Of a DNA stretch of 64,000 nucleotides, positions 44,392 through 52,705 are shown piece by piece. Under the pieces are notes generated by a model, which was not told the DNA's origin, searched no databases, and saw only the letters and a program-made list of their open reading frames with translations. Source of the stretch: Halomontanus rarus (GTDB lineage Archaea > Halobacteriota > Halobacteria > Halobacteriales > Natrialbaceae); assembly GCF_029338335.1 (NCBI RefSeq), contig NZ_CP119797.1; one strand, given 5' to 3'. The translations under genes and the position numbers were made by a program. Within the stretch, counting starts at the first letter, position 1. Each line of letters starts with the position of its first letter.

Positions 44392-44587
44392 ACCGTCATC
44401 TACCGACGAGGAGCGAGATAAACGCCAAGGGATACGTTATTGCTTCAACCGTATAGTACCAGCGCTGTCGACAACGATCCGCTCGCTCAGAGGGTCACCG
44501 ACACGTCGTAATTTATGCCCGTGGTCGGTGAACGGCACGCAGAACGATGGATTCCGATACCGAGTTTATCCGATGGTTTGAGCGCTT

Positions 44588-45000
44588 ATGAAGCGACGAC
44601 ACTGCGACGGTGGGAGGCGATAGCGCGAATCTCGGTGCGCTCACTGGACTCGACGTCCCCGTCCTGCCAGGATTCTCTAGGACGTTCACCGCTTACGACC
44701 ACTTCCTCGAGGAATCGGGCGCTCGATCCGACCTCGAGAAGATCCTGAATGGGCTCGATCCCGAAGACATCGCAGATCTACAGCGACGCGGAGCGGAGAG
44801 CAGGCGACGTCTCTCGGGAGCGTCGATGCCGCCCGACCTCGAAGACCGCCTCGACGAGGCGTACCGGGAACTCGCCGATCGGCTCGATGTCGGCGACCCC
44901 GCCGTCGCCGTGCGGAGTTCTGCAACCGCGGAGGATCTCCCGACGGTGTCATTCGCGGGACAACGAGAGACGTTCCTGAACGTCACGTGGGAATCGGGAA
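44588..45000 (+). pseudogene. N-terminal relic of phosphoenolpyruvate synthase
   Basis: The plus strand encodes GGDSANLGALTGLDVPVLPG, YDHFLEESGARSDLEKIL and AVRSSATAEDLPTVSFAGQR then ETFLNV. This is the start of the PEP synthase/PPDK nucleotide-binding domain (GGKGANLG...VRSSATAEDLP-ASFAGQQETFLNV). The frame then becomes non-homologous and runs into the end of the convergent nicotinate phosphoribosyltransferase gene. The swivelling phosphohistidine domain and PEP domain are missing, and a stop precedes the frame. Confidence 0.8.
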
Positions 45001-45031
45001 CATCCTCTCGCACGGGATTCGACCGTTTTCG

Positions 45032-46402
45032 TCATAATTCACGTTCTCGTATCGTCGTTTCGAGCGTTTGCGTGACGGTTTCGAGCCCGTCGCTGATCCG
45101 AACCTCGTACCTTTCGGGGTTCCGCACTCGCCGGTAACGCTCTGGGAGTTTCTCGAGTTCCCGAGCGGTCCGTTCGCGGATCGTCTCGAGATCGGGGAGA
45201 TCGTAGGCGAGCGAGCCGTCGTCGAAAATCGTCTCGAGTTGCGGGTCCCCTTCCTCGAGGGACTCGTCGCGTTTTGCGAGAACGTCGTGCGTGTACGAGC
45301 CGTCGCGCTCGACGCGGTAGAGTTCCTTTCGTCCGGGATAGTTTACCTTCCCGGGTGAGAGCTTCATACTCGGGGATAGCGTACCGTCGCGTTCGATTGC
45401 GGTTAGTTTGTACACGACGCCGCTGTCGGGCACGTCCTTGCTGGTCGTCAGCGACGTTCCCGGGCCGAACGCCGTTGCGACGCCACCTCGGTCGAAGAAC
45501 TCTCCGAGGAAGTGCTCGTCGACGCCCGAGGAGACGACGATGCCGGCGTCGCCGACGATGTCCTGGACGTCTTTCGAGAGTTGGATCAGGTCCCCCGAAT
45601 CCAGTCGGACGCCGCCCAGACGAATGTCGCGGTCATCGGTGACGGCAACCGCGCGTTCGGCGCCGCGAACCGTATCGTACGTGTCGACGAGGTAGACAGT
45701 ATCGTCGCCGTAGACGTCGGCGAACGCCTCGAACGACTCGCGTTCACTCTCGAAACTCTGGACCCACGAATGTGCCATCGTTCCGTACGTCGGCACGCCG
45801 AAGCGCTCGCCGGCGAGAACGTTCGAGGTGCCATCGAAACCCCCGACGTACGCCGCCCGCGCGGCCTTGAGTCCCGCATCGGTGCCGTGTGCGCGTCGAG
45901 AACCGAAGTCGACGAGGTTCTGCCCGTCGCCACGTCTTCGAACGACGTCGGCCATACGCGCCCCCTTCGTCGCGACGAGCGTCTGGAAGCCGACCTGATT
46001 GAGTACGAGCGTCTCGAACAGTTGCGCCTCGACGATTGGGGCAGTCACCTCGAGTAGCGGCTCGTCGGGGAAGACGAGCGTCCCTTCCGGAAGAGCCCGA
46101 ATCTCGCCGGAGAACTCGAACGACTCCAGGTACGATAGAAAATCCTCGTCGAACCCCTGATCGGCGAGGAAGGCGACCGTCGACTCGCCGAACTCGATCG
46201 TTTCTACGTAGTCGATCACCTGCTCGAGCCCGGCGGCGATCGCGTAGCCGCGATCCGGCGGGAGGTGCCGGAAGTACACCGAAAAGGTCGCCGTCGGAGT
46301 GTGTTCCGCCTCGTAATAGCCCTGCATCATGGTGAGTTCGTAGCGATCGGTGAACAGCGAGAGGTCACGAGGCCCGACGTGGCCGAACGTTGATTGGGTC
46401 AT
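45032..46402 (-). CDS. pncB: Nicotinate phosphoribosyltransferase
   Basis: The 456-residue enzyme has the N-terminal substrate region LFTDRYELTMMQGYYEAEH (16-34), the phosphoribosyl site LVDFGSRRAHGTDAGLKAARAAY near 163, the phosphorylated-His region GTMAHSWVQSF, and RLDSGDLIQLSKDVQ near 263. It converts nicotinate and PRPP to nicotinate mononucleotide for NAD salvage. It converges with a PEP synthase relic. In mycobacteria a pncB paralog is part of the DosR dormancy regulon; here it lies in a USP-rich island. Confidence 0.93.
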   Translation of the reverse strand: MTQSTFGHVGPRDLSLFTDRYELTMMQGYYEAEHTPTATFSVYFRHLPPDRGYAIAAGLEQVIDYVETIEFGESTVAFLADQGFDEDFLSYLESFEFSGEIRALPEGTLVFPDEPLLEVTAPIVEAQLFETLVLNQVGFQTLVATKGARMADVVRRRGDGQNLVDFGSRRAHGTDAGLKAARAAYVGGFDGTSNVLAGERFGVPTYGTMAHSWVQSFESERESFEAFADVYGDDTVYLVDTYDTVRGAERAVAVTDDRDIRLGGVRLDSGDLIQLSKDVQDIVGDAGIVVSSGVDEHFLGEFFDRGGVATAFGPGTSLTTSKDVPDSGVVYKLTAIERDGTLSPSMKLSPGKVNYPGRKELYRVERDGSYTHDVLAKRDESLEEGDPQLETIFDDGSLAYDLPDLETIRERTARELEKLPERYRRVRNPERYEVRISDGLETVTQTLETTIREREL

Positions 46403-46480
46403 AAGCTACGCGAGTGCTGACGACGCCGCCAACGAAATAACTTCGACCCGTCGAACGTCTCTCAGGAGTGACAACGAACG

Positions 46481-46500
46481 GTACGGGATTGCACCCGTAC
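46481..46500. repeat. Perfect inverted repeat GTACGGG-N6-CCCGTAC
   Basis: Arms 46481-46487 and 46494-46500 enclose ATTGCA in the 302-base gap between pncB and the TauE gene. It lies about 80 bases upstream of pncB and may be a regulator site. The GGG-ATTGCA-CCC core superficially resembles a tRNA T-arm, but no tRNA is formed around it. Confidence 0.45.
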
Positions 46501-46704
46501 TCTCCAGAGCCCCCTGCTGACCGCGACCAGCGTACCCGAGGACGCGACGACTGACTATCGTGATCGTTTCTTATGCGCTGAAGACGTACTGGCCGGTGAT
46601 CGGAACGTCGACCACGCTCGAGGGCCCGAGTGTCCCGGATCGGATTCGTGAGCCGGTGCACGGATCCGACGCTCCATGCGCGGATATCGAAATCGAGGAA
46701 ACCT

Positions 46705-47721
46705 ATGGACCACCAGATAGACGAAGCGGATACGGGGCCGAACGCCCCTCAGATACCCTCGGAAGCGCCGCCTCGGAGAATCGGTGTCGAAGCGGAAGCG
46801 TTGGACCGCGAGCGGACGGCGGTCGAACGGATGCGATTACCGCGACCAGCGCTTCGACGGATCGCGCTGCTCGGCGCGATATACGTCGCTGCGATCGTCG
46901 GATCGACACTCGTTTTCGACGGGAGTGGACGGCGTCTTCCAGTCGTCCCGGTCGTCGTCCTCATCGCGTTCGTCCTCGAGACGACCGACTCTGCGGCGGG
47001 AATGGGATTCGGAACGGGACTCTCGCCGTTGCTGTTCGTTCTCGGGTACGAACCCTTACAGATCGTTCCCGTCCTCTTGTTGTCCGAGACGCTCACCGGC
47101 CTCGTGGCCGGCGCCGTTCATCACGACGTCCACAACGTCACCTTCTCCGCACGACCCCTCAACGAGGAGACGAAACTGCTGCTCTTACTCGTCGGTTTCG
47201 GTTCCGTCGCCGTGCTCGGTTCCGTCGTACTCACGTATTTTGCGCTCGGGTTATCGGAGACGATCATCGAGACGTACGTTTCGATTCTCGTGTTGACGAT
47301 GGGGGCTGCCGGATTGTTGCGCGCGAAATTACGAACCAGAATCGAATACCGACCGCGACGGCTCGTCGCCTTCGCGTTGCTGGCCGGCGTGAACAAGGGA
47401 ATCGGCGGTGGAGGTTACGGGCCCGTCGTCACGTTGGGGCAGATCTTCTCCGGCATCTACGAAAAGAGCGCCGTTGCGATCACGACGCTCGCGGAGGGTG
47501 TCGTTTCGATCATCGGCGCGATTACGTTTCTTCTGCTATTTTATTACGGGGTTCCAGTCGATCTCCGCCTTCTTCCGTCTATCGTCACCGGCGGATTTAT
47601 CGCGGCGATCGTTGCCCCCTACGCGGTCCGTGTCGTCCCGAACGGGATCTGGCGGTACCTCATCCCGGTCTACGCGTTCAGTATCGGCCTCGTGAGCCTC
47701 CTGTTCGGTCTGGAAGTGTAA
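46705..47721 (+). CDS. TauE/SafE-family (TSUP) membrane transporter
   Basis: The 338-residue protein starts at ATG 46705 with a roughly 48-residue cytosolic lead. About eight membrane helices follow. TSUP repeats are visible at TDSAAGMGFGTGLSPLLFVLG near 94 and NKGIGGGGYGPVVTLGQIF near 231. Its sequence is clearly different from the other TSUP protein at 14719, and it belongs to the subgroup with the GGGG(Y/F)GP loop. Sulfur-anion or organic-anion export is the family role; the substrate is unknown. Confidence 0.85.
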   Translation: MDHQIDEADTGPNAPQIPSEAPPRRIGVEAEALDRERTAVERMRLPRPALRRIALLGAIYVAAIVGSTLVFDGSGRRLPVVPVVVLIAFVLETTDSAAGMGFGTGLSPLLFVLGYEPLQIVPVLLLSETLTGLVAGAVHHDVHNVTFSARPLNEETKLLLLLVGFGSVAVLGSVVLTYFALGLSETIIETYVSILVLTMGAAGLLRAKLRTRIEYRPRRLVAFALLAGVNKGIGGGGYGPVVTLGQIFSGIYEKSAVAITTLAEGVVSIIGAITFLLLFYYGVPVDLRLLPSIVTGGFIAAIVAPYAVRVVPNGIWRYLIPVYAFSIGLVSLLFGLEV

Positions 47722-47991
47722 CCGTCTGGGTCGCCCAGACTCGTACGGATTTTCCCACCCCTCCTGAACCGTCTCGATTGAACGTCGTTCGTCGATCGCT
47801 ACGCATCGTCGCCGGACTCTGTCTCGAATGGATGATGTTCAGCGACTGCCTCGAGTGGTCTCTCGTATGGTGTGAGTGAGCAAACGAACGAGTACTCCAC
47901 CAATCCGATGGCATCAGCTATCGGAACGCCCGATGCCATCGTCTACGATTTTCTACTCACCGGATCCTTATCTGTTGTATCGGTATTCCGG

Positions 47992-48441
47992 TTACGAGTC
48001 GGTCATCGTCTCCTTTCGTCCCGTCATCGTGTCGGGATCGAGGTAGAAATATTCGAACGTCGTTTCCTTCGGCGGCCGTTCGAAGATATCGACGAGTGGG
48101 ATCTCGATCGTCCACATTCCCTGTATCTGAGCGGATTCGTACGGTACATCGGAAATCTCCGCTAACTGTCCCGTGACGACGACGCTTCGCCACCCGCTAT
48201 CGGTCTTGGCGTGCGTGACGAAGGAGATGTGGCTGTCGACGAGATCTTCTTTCCGACCGTTTTTCGGAAACGAGAGTCGATAGTAGAACCGCGTATCGTC
48301 CGCGTTGTATCCGTACGACACGGGTATCGAGACCGGCGGTTCGTCCGGTTCCGTAGAAAACGAGATGACGCCCGTTCCGCCTCGGCCGAGAAATTCGTTC
48401 ATCTCTTCCTCGTTCATCTGGAGCCAGCGCAATCCTTGCAT
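47992..48441 (-). CDS. Pyridoxamine 5'-phosphate oxidase-like flavin-binding protein
   Basis: The 149-residue protein is a split-barrel flavoprotein. It opens MNEEEMNEFLGRGGTGVISFS and continues PVSIPVSYGYNADD, FYYRLSFP and GWRSVVVTGQL, the strands that bind FMN or F420 in the PNPOx superfamily. The last part (FERPPKETTFEYFYLDPDTMTGRKE) is shared with the paralog at 53908. It is not a biosynthetic PdxH. Such proteins are frequent in USP-rich hypoxia clusters. Confidence 0.85.
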   Translation of the reverse strand: MQGLRWLQMNEEEMNEFLGRGGTGVISFSTEPDEPPVSIPVSYGYNADDTRFYYRLSFPKNGRKEDLVDSHISFVTHAKTDSGWRSVVVTGQLAEISDVPYESAQIQGMWTIEIPLVDIFERPPKETTFEYFYLDPDTMTGRKETMTDS

Positions 48442-48562
48442 ATCGTTTCACACGATACGAGAATAGAAAGTACCCCTGTACAGTGAGCCGAAATGACTAC
48501 GCGGAGAGAACGAAGCGAATCGGCAATCGCTCATCGTCGAGACACATTCCTCGAGAACCGAA

Positions 48563-48706
48563 CTACGCACCTTCCTGAAGAAATCTCCCTTCCTGTTCGT
48601 ATATCGCGACCAGTTCCTCGATGAACTCCTCGAGTGTCTCGTCGTCCTCGAGGTGGCCTTCCATTCGTTCCGCGAGGTCGTCGTCGAGTTCTACTGTTCG
48701 TGCCAT
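48563..48706 (-). CDS. Small acidic antitoxin-like protein (47 aa)
   Basis: From ATG at 48704-48706 the minus strand encodes MARTVELDDDLAERMEGHLE, DDETLEEFIEELVAIYEQ and EGRFLQEGA. The pattern of a short strand (TVELDDDL) followed by two acidic helices is that of haloarchaeal DUF7557/VapB-like ribbon-helix-helix proteins. A TATA-like element (AAATAAAC on the plus strand, 48731-48738) gives a GTTTATTT promoter about 25-32 bases upstream. No PIN or RelE toxin gene lies next to it. Confidence 0.7.
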   Translation of the reverse strand: MARTVELDDDLAERMEGHLEDDETLEEFIEELVAIYEQEGRFLQEGA

Positions 48707-49204
48707 CGCGTTTACCAACGAGCGCTAGCTAAATAAACGCTACACGGACGAAAGACGGAATCGCGCCGGTTAGTCGACGAACAGAGGGGTTCGAGTCCGC
48801 CGTCGGAGACGCGAGTGAAATTGCGCTCGATAGCGGGCACTATGTGATCGTGACGTTCGGATGCCGACTCGGAGTATAGACGGTCCCAGGGTGCCGTCAC
48901 GGCGCTTTCCTCGAGCGATCGTAACGAAACCGTCGAAGCGACCCCGGTCACTCGACGATTCGCTTCGAGCCCGTGTTTCGTCGGTCGTAGCCCGTCAGTC
49001 GTTCGGTTCGGAAGGGGTCCGGACTCGTCAGGCACTCGCTCGGTCTACCAGCGCCCGAAGCCGACGGTACGGCCACACGAACTGAGCGACGGGTTGTAGT
49101 GAAATCGTTACGAACAATAACTGGTTGTTTACAAAATATCGGGACATCGATCGATCGATAGCCGCACGGTGACGTTGCAGAACCGTCAGCCTGAGCGGCG
49201 TACC
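48707..49204. other. 498-base region between the small acidic gene and a Tat-signal protein
   Basis: Apart from the leftward promoter at 48731-48738 and an AT-rich TTTACAAAATATC near 49128-49140, I see nothing. The latter may be the promoter of the next gene, in which case a GTG at 49169 could be its start instead of ATG 49205. Confidence 0.4.
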
Positions 49205-50080
49205 ATGACCGACGCCAATCCAGTATCCAGACGAGACAGCTTAAAAGGTATCGCGGCCGGAACGGTTCTCGGGAGTGCCATGCTCGGTGCCTCGAGTGTC
49301 AGTGCGGGCGGTGATCGAGACGGAGGAAACGGGGGAGACGGCGAGCACGACGGGAAACGGAAAGACGACGATCGGGCCGAACACGGCGGTATCAGACTCG
49401 TCCCCGAATGTACCGAACCGATGGTCGATCTGGCCGTGTTCCGCGTCGACAACGAGACGAAGCGAGACGTCACCCTCGACTGGCGAGTTGGAGAGGATGA
49501 CGACGACGACGGAGCGATCACGTTCGTCGACTGTGAAACGGTCCAGATCGTCGGAAACTTCGTCGACGTATTTCTCACGGGCGCGTTCGTGGACGAAGCT
49601 GGAATCGGCACGCTATTCAACACGGTCGGCTCAGTCAATGGCGAACGAACGATCAACATCAAAGAAGAGTTCGGAGCGATCGGACTGGCCGGCCCGATCA
49701 CTACGAGAGTGGAGCTCTACGAGGACGAGAGCGGACCCGGCTCGCCCGATATCTCTCGAGTGCACCCGGAAGTCGAACGGTGTGGCCGAGAACTGCTCGC
49801 AGAGGCCGGTCTGGAGCCGGCGGACGTCGGCGCCGAAGACGCGCCCGACGACTCCGACGTGACGATGCCGAACGGCGGCACGTTCACCACTGCGGCGAAG
49901 GACTCGAGTTACCTGTTCTTGCGCGCTCCCGGCGGAGCCGTGACGGTGCGGTTGGAACGCGAGGGAAAGGAGATCGTCCGCGCGACCAGCGATACTGAGA
50001 CCACGTGCCGTGAGAAGATCCACGGCAACGTCAGGATCGACGACCTCCTGAGCGTAGTCGGTATGCTAGACGATGAGTAG
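49205..50080 (+). CDS. Tat-exported haloarchaeal protein of unknown function
   Basis: The 291-residue protein begins with a twin-arginine signal (SRRDSLKGIAAGTVLGSAMLGASSVSA region, residues 6-32). A G/D-rich linker follows and then a domain with VPECTEPMVDLAVFRVDNET and VTLDWRV. This resembles the choice-of-anchor/Ig-like segments found in secreted haloarchaeal proteins that contain 'DNET..DVTLDW' strands. C-terminal strands (AAKDSSYLFLRAPGGAVTVRL) repeat a similar theme. No enzyme motif is visible. It precedes the ABC ATPase by 155 bases. Confidence 0.75.
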   Translation: MTDANPVSRRDSLKGIAAGTVLGSAMLGASSVSAGGDRDGGNGGDGEHDGKRKDDDRAEHGGIRLVPECTEPMVDLAVFRVDNETKRDVTLDWRVGEDDDDDGAITFVDCETVQIVGNFVDVFLTGAFVDEAGIGTLFNTVGSVNGERTINIKEEFGAIGLAGPITTRVELYEDESGPGSPDISRVHPEVERCGRELLAEAGLEPADVGAEDAPDDSDVTMPNGGTFTTAAKDSSYLFLRAPGGAVTVRLEREGKEIVRATSDTETTCREKIHGNVRIDDLLSVVGMLDDE

Positions 50081-50235
50081 TCCGCTACGGTAAAAGAATC
50101 CTCGATGCCGCCGGCGACGCGCCGGAGAAGGTGCTGTAAGTCGATCCTACCAGTTCGGGAACTCGGGACCGACGGTCGATCGAGGCTTTCGCTGGACCTC
50201 GTACGTATAAGGTTCGGGAGGCTGTTACTCCAGTC

Positions 50236-51177
50236 GTGACCCGCGCCGGCCCGCACCCGATGGCGGTCGACGGCTTGACGAAGTACTACGGCGACGTCAG
50301 AGGCGTGGAGGATCTGACGTTCGCCGTCGAACGCGGGGAGATTTTCGGCTTCCTCGGGCCGAACGGCGCGGGTAAATCGACGGCGATTCGCGTGCTGCTC
50401 GGTCTGTTGAAACCAACCGACGGCGACGCTCGCCTGCTGGGCCGGGACGTCACCGATCGAGACGAGCTACGCGACCTGAAGCGGCATCTGGGGTACCTGC
50501 CGAGCGACGTCACCTTCTACGATCGCGTCACGGGCACGGCGGTGCTCGATTATTTCGGCCGGCTGCGCGGCGACGAGCGCCGCGGGGAACTCCTCGAGCG
50601 CTTTCCAGTCCCTCTCGACCGAAACGTGAAGGCTTACTCGAGCGGGAACAGGCAGAAACTTGCCATCGTCGCGGCGTTCATGCACGAGCCCGAACTGGCG
50701 ATCATGGACGAGCCGACGTCGGGGCTCGATCCGCTCGTCCAGAACGAATTTTACGAACTGCTCGAGGAGCGACGGGACGCGGGCCGGACGAGTTTCTTCT
50801 CCTCACACATCCTGAGCGAGGTTCGGCGCGTCTGCGATCGCGTCGGAATCATCAGGAACGGACGGCTGATCGAACTCGACACCGTCGAGAATATCCTCGC
50901 TGAAGGCGGCACCATTGCTACCGTTCGACTGGCCGAGGAACCACCTGCAAGTGCACTCGAATTCCCGGGTGTTGCGCGTGTCGACCGGCAGGACGGCAAG
51001 TACAGGCTCGTTCTCGCACGAGAGTTCGACGCCTTGATCGACCGTCTGGGCGAGTACACCGTTCTCGAGATGGAGGTCCGCGAAGCGTCCATCGAGGACG
51101 TGTTCATGCATTTTTACGGGGATCCGGACGACGGAGAATCCGACTCTGGAACGAGCGGGGTCGATACCTCACCTTGA
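50236..51177 (+). CDS. ABC transporter ATP-binding protein (ABC-2 type exporter)
   Basis: The 313-residue ATPase has Walker A GPNGAGKST (41-49), a Q-loop-like YLPSDVTFY, signature YSSGNRQKL (instead of LSGGQ), Walker B LAIMDEPTSGLDP and the H-loop SSHILSEV. The C-terminal domain ends in an acidic tail. CcmA/NatA type. It starts with GTG at 50236 behind a TATA-like GTATAAGG at 50200-50208. No permease is adjacent; the ABC-2 permease at 39042 is the obvious candidate, since an ATPase fragment is left beside it. Directly downstream are relics of the COG1361 gene. Confidence 0.9.
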   Translation: MTRAGPHPMAVDGLTKYYGDVRGVEDLTFAVERGEIFGFLGPNGAGKSTAIRVLLGLLKPTDGDARLLGRDVTDRDELRDLKRHLGYLPSDVTFYDRVTGTAVLDYFGRLRGDERRGELLERFPVPLDRNVKAYSSGNRQKLAIVAAFMHEPELAIMDEPTSGLDPLVQNEFYELLEERRDAGRTSFFSSHILSEVRRVCDRVGIIRNGRLIELDTVENILAEGGTIATVRLAEEPPASALEFPGVARVDRQDGKYRLVLAREFDALIDRLGEYTVLEMEVREASIEDVFMHFYGDPDDGESDSGTSGVDTSP

Positions 51178-51206
51178 TTCGAACGGACGTGCTGTCCCGG
51201 CTTCTC

Positions 51207-51400
51207 AGCGCCTGCGGAATCACCAGATCGCCGCGAGTACGAACACGAGCACGACGGCGACGAACGGCGCGACGGAGTCCACGTCGGTATCCTCCTCGGC
51301 GTCGACGGTCGTGACGGGGACTGGAATCGGCTCCCTGCGGACCGTTCCGACGGTAACTGCCGTACGGACGTCGACCCCGTCTGCGGCCGATCGAGCACAG
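51207..51400 (-). pseudogene. Mosaic relic: COG1361-protein tail plus a piece of a tandem USP
   Basis: The minus strand carries DAEEDTDVDSVAPFVAVVLV and FVLAAIW before a TGA. This matches the C-terminal anchor of the protein at 37679-38875, with the last residues lost. Immediately upstream (51340-51395) is DGVDVRTAVTVGTV, which matches the tandem USP at 40596 with a run of about 30 identical bases (40770-40800). Both are in the same order and orientation as at 37-41 kb, so this is a collinear duplicate with its middle deleted. The rest to 51544 is AT-rich and empty. Confidence 0.8.
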
Positions 51401-51544
51401 CCGGCGGCCTTGCGTCGTAACGGGGGAGCGTCTTTTCGGAGGAAGGTCGGAACCGGTCTGCTAGTCAAGGGAACCCGTCCGGGAATTTCACAGATCAACC
51501 AGGAAAATATTATAGCATTTACACACCCAATTCCGACGAGTCGT

Positions 51545-51928
51545 TTACAGACTCTCGAGAACGCGTTCGAAGCGCTCGCGGGCATCGTTTCCGATCGGGT
51601 CGAGTTCATCGTTATCGGCGACGCCGATCAGGCGCTGGGGGTCGACGGCGCTGACGACGACACCGTCGTCACTGTCGTACACGACGACGTTACACGGGAG
51701 TAACGTACCGAGTTCGAGTTCCTCCTCGAGTCCCTGATGGGCCAGCTGCGGGTTGCACGCGCCGAGAATCCTGTACTGGCGAAAGTCCTCGTCGAGTTTC
51801 TCCTTGACCGTCGCCTGCACGTCGATATCACAGAGAACGCCGAACCCCTCGTCCTCGAGTGCATCGATCGTTTCCGCGACGACATCGTCGAAGGCTCCAT
51901 CGATTTGTTTGTCTAGGGTATAGGACAT
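51545..51928 (-). CDS. DUF302 family protein
   Basis: From ATG at 51926-51928 the 127-residue protein has the DUF302 fold: an N-terminal SYTLDKQIDGAFDDVVAETIDALEDEGFG, the strand-loop YRILGACNPQLAHQGLEEE, and the terminal LLPCNVVVY. The two cysteines C58 and C79 are conserved in many family members. The function is unknown, although DUF302 genes often occur with thioredoxin, rhodanese and sulfur-oxidation genes. Here Trx/TrxR follow. A TTG alternative start at 51937 is not used. Confidence 0.87.
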   Translation of the reverse strand: MSYTLDKQIDGAFDDVVAETIDALEDEGFGVLCDIDVQATVKEKLDEDFRQYRILGACNPQLAHQGLEEELELGTLLPCNVVVYDSDDGVVVSAVDPQRLIGVADNDELDPIGNDARERFERVLESL

Positions 51929-51953
51929 ACTATACAATACTCACTCATAGTAT
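51927..51953. promoter_or_regulatory. Inverted repeat ATACTAT-N13-ATAGTAT over the DUF302 start
   Basis: Arms at 51927-51933 and 51947-51953 are perfect complements. On the minus strand the region reads GAGTATTGTATAGTATG, containing the GTATTGTATAGT word seen at 5931-5946. It overlaps the start codon of the DUF302 gene, where a bound protein would block a leaderless promoter. Confidence 0.4.
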
Positions 51954-52183
51954 ATCGCTCTTGCGGTAGCAACGGCAAGCAAGAGAGTCACGACGAGGAT
52001 TCGGCCAGTGTCGTCTCTATCGTCGGGATCTAACCGGATACCCGACTCGTCGCCGGGGAATGGTTTCTCGGCCCGCACGTCGTCGGACTCGAGACGCGTC
52101 GACGACGCGCCGAACGACAGGGACTCCAGTTCGAGGACCGTATCGGATCGAAGTTTGGCTATTTGGCACACTTTTCCGCCCAT
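51941..52183 (-). CDS. Possible small tail-anchored protein (80 aa)
   Basis: From ATG at 52181-52183 the minus strand encodes MGGKVCQIAKLRSDTVLELE and an acidic middle (EKPFPGDESGIRLDPDDRDD). It ends with a single membrane segment TGRILVVTLLLAVATARAIYYE at the extreme C-terminus. The acidic middle and final helix look like a real haloarchaeal protein. No clear TATA element was found, and it lies between DUF302 (same strand, downstream) and the divergent thioredoxin. No family recognised. Confidence 0.45.
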   Translation of the reverse strand: MGGKVCQIAKLRSDTVLELESLSFGASSTRLESDDVRAEKPFPGDESGIRLDPDDRDDTGRILVVTLLLAVATARAIYYE

Positions 52184-52290
52184 CCGCGATAGACTCGGTC
52201 TGGTCCCGTACTCGTCTCTTGTCGCCGATACTCCGTTCGAGACGTGTGAACCCTTTCCTGTACGAAGAGAGCACACTATTCGACGTGTTT

Positions 52291-52304
52291 GTATTGTACA
52301 ATAC
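52291..52304. promoter_or_regulatory. Perfect 14-base palindrome before the thioredoxin operon
   Basis: GTATTGTACAATAC is a perfect palindrome. A TATA-like CTTTAAA at 52314-52320 follows, then the ATG at 52346 after 25 bases. A palindrome directly upstream of the TATA box is the normal place for an archaeal regulator site. Related words occur at 5931, 51927 and about 14283. Confidence 0.55.
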
Positions 52305-52345
52305 ATACAAAACCTTTAAACGCCGCCGACCCATACGTGAACGTG

Positions 52346-52705
52346 ATGGCAACTGATGCACACAGCGGATCAAACGAACGATCGATCGACACTCCCCTCC
52401 ACATCGAGGGTGCGAATCACCTCGAGAACGTTGTGAGCGACTACGACGTCGTTCTCGTGGACTTCTTCGCGACCTGGTGTGGCCCCTGCCAGATGCTCGA
52501 GCCCGTCCTCGAGGGACTGGCCGACGAGACCGACGCCGTGATCGCGAAGGTCGACGTCGACGAACACCCGCAGCTCGCGGGAGCCTACGGCGTCCGGGGC
52601 GTCCCGACGCTCGCGCTCTTCGCGGACGGCGAGCAGGCCGAACAGCACACCGGCGCCCTGCCGGCTGGCCGACTTCGCGACCTGATCGAGGGATACACTG
52701 AATGA
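52346..52705 (+). CDS. trxA: Thioredoxin
   Basis: The 119-residue protein is a standard thioredoxin with a 25-residue lead. The active site is WCGPC (C45, C48) in VVLVDFFATWCGPCQM, followed by KVDVDEHPQLAGAYGVRGVPTLALF with the cis-proline. It is cytosolic and reduces protein disulfides or persulfides. Its TGA overlaps the ATG of the thioredoxin reductase gene (ATGA), so the pair is translated together. The promoter holds the palindrome at 52291. Confidence 0.94.
   Translation: MATDAHSGSNERSIDTPLHIEGANHLENVVSDYDVVLVDFFATWCGPCQMLEPVLEGLADETDAVIAKVDVDEHPQLAGAYGVRGVPTLALFADGEQAEQHTGALPAGRLRDLIEGYTE

Noticed and set aside
46481..46500. T-arm-like GGG-ATTGCA-CCC that might belong to a tRNA
   Set aside because: No acceptor, D or anticodon arms can be folded around it; it is kept only as an inverted repeat.
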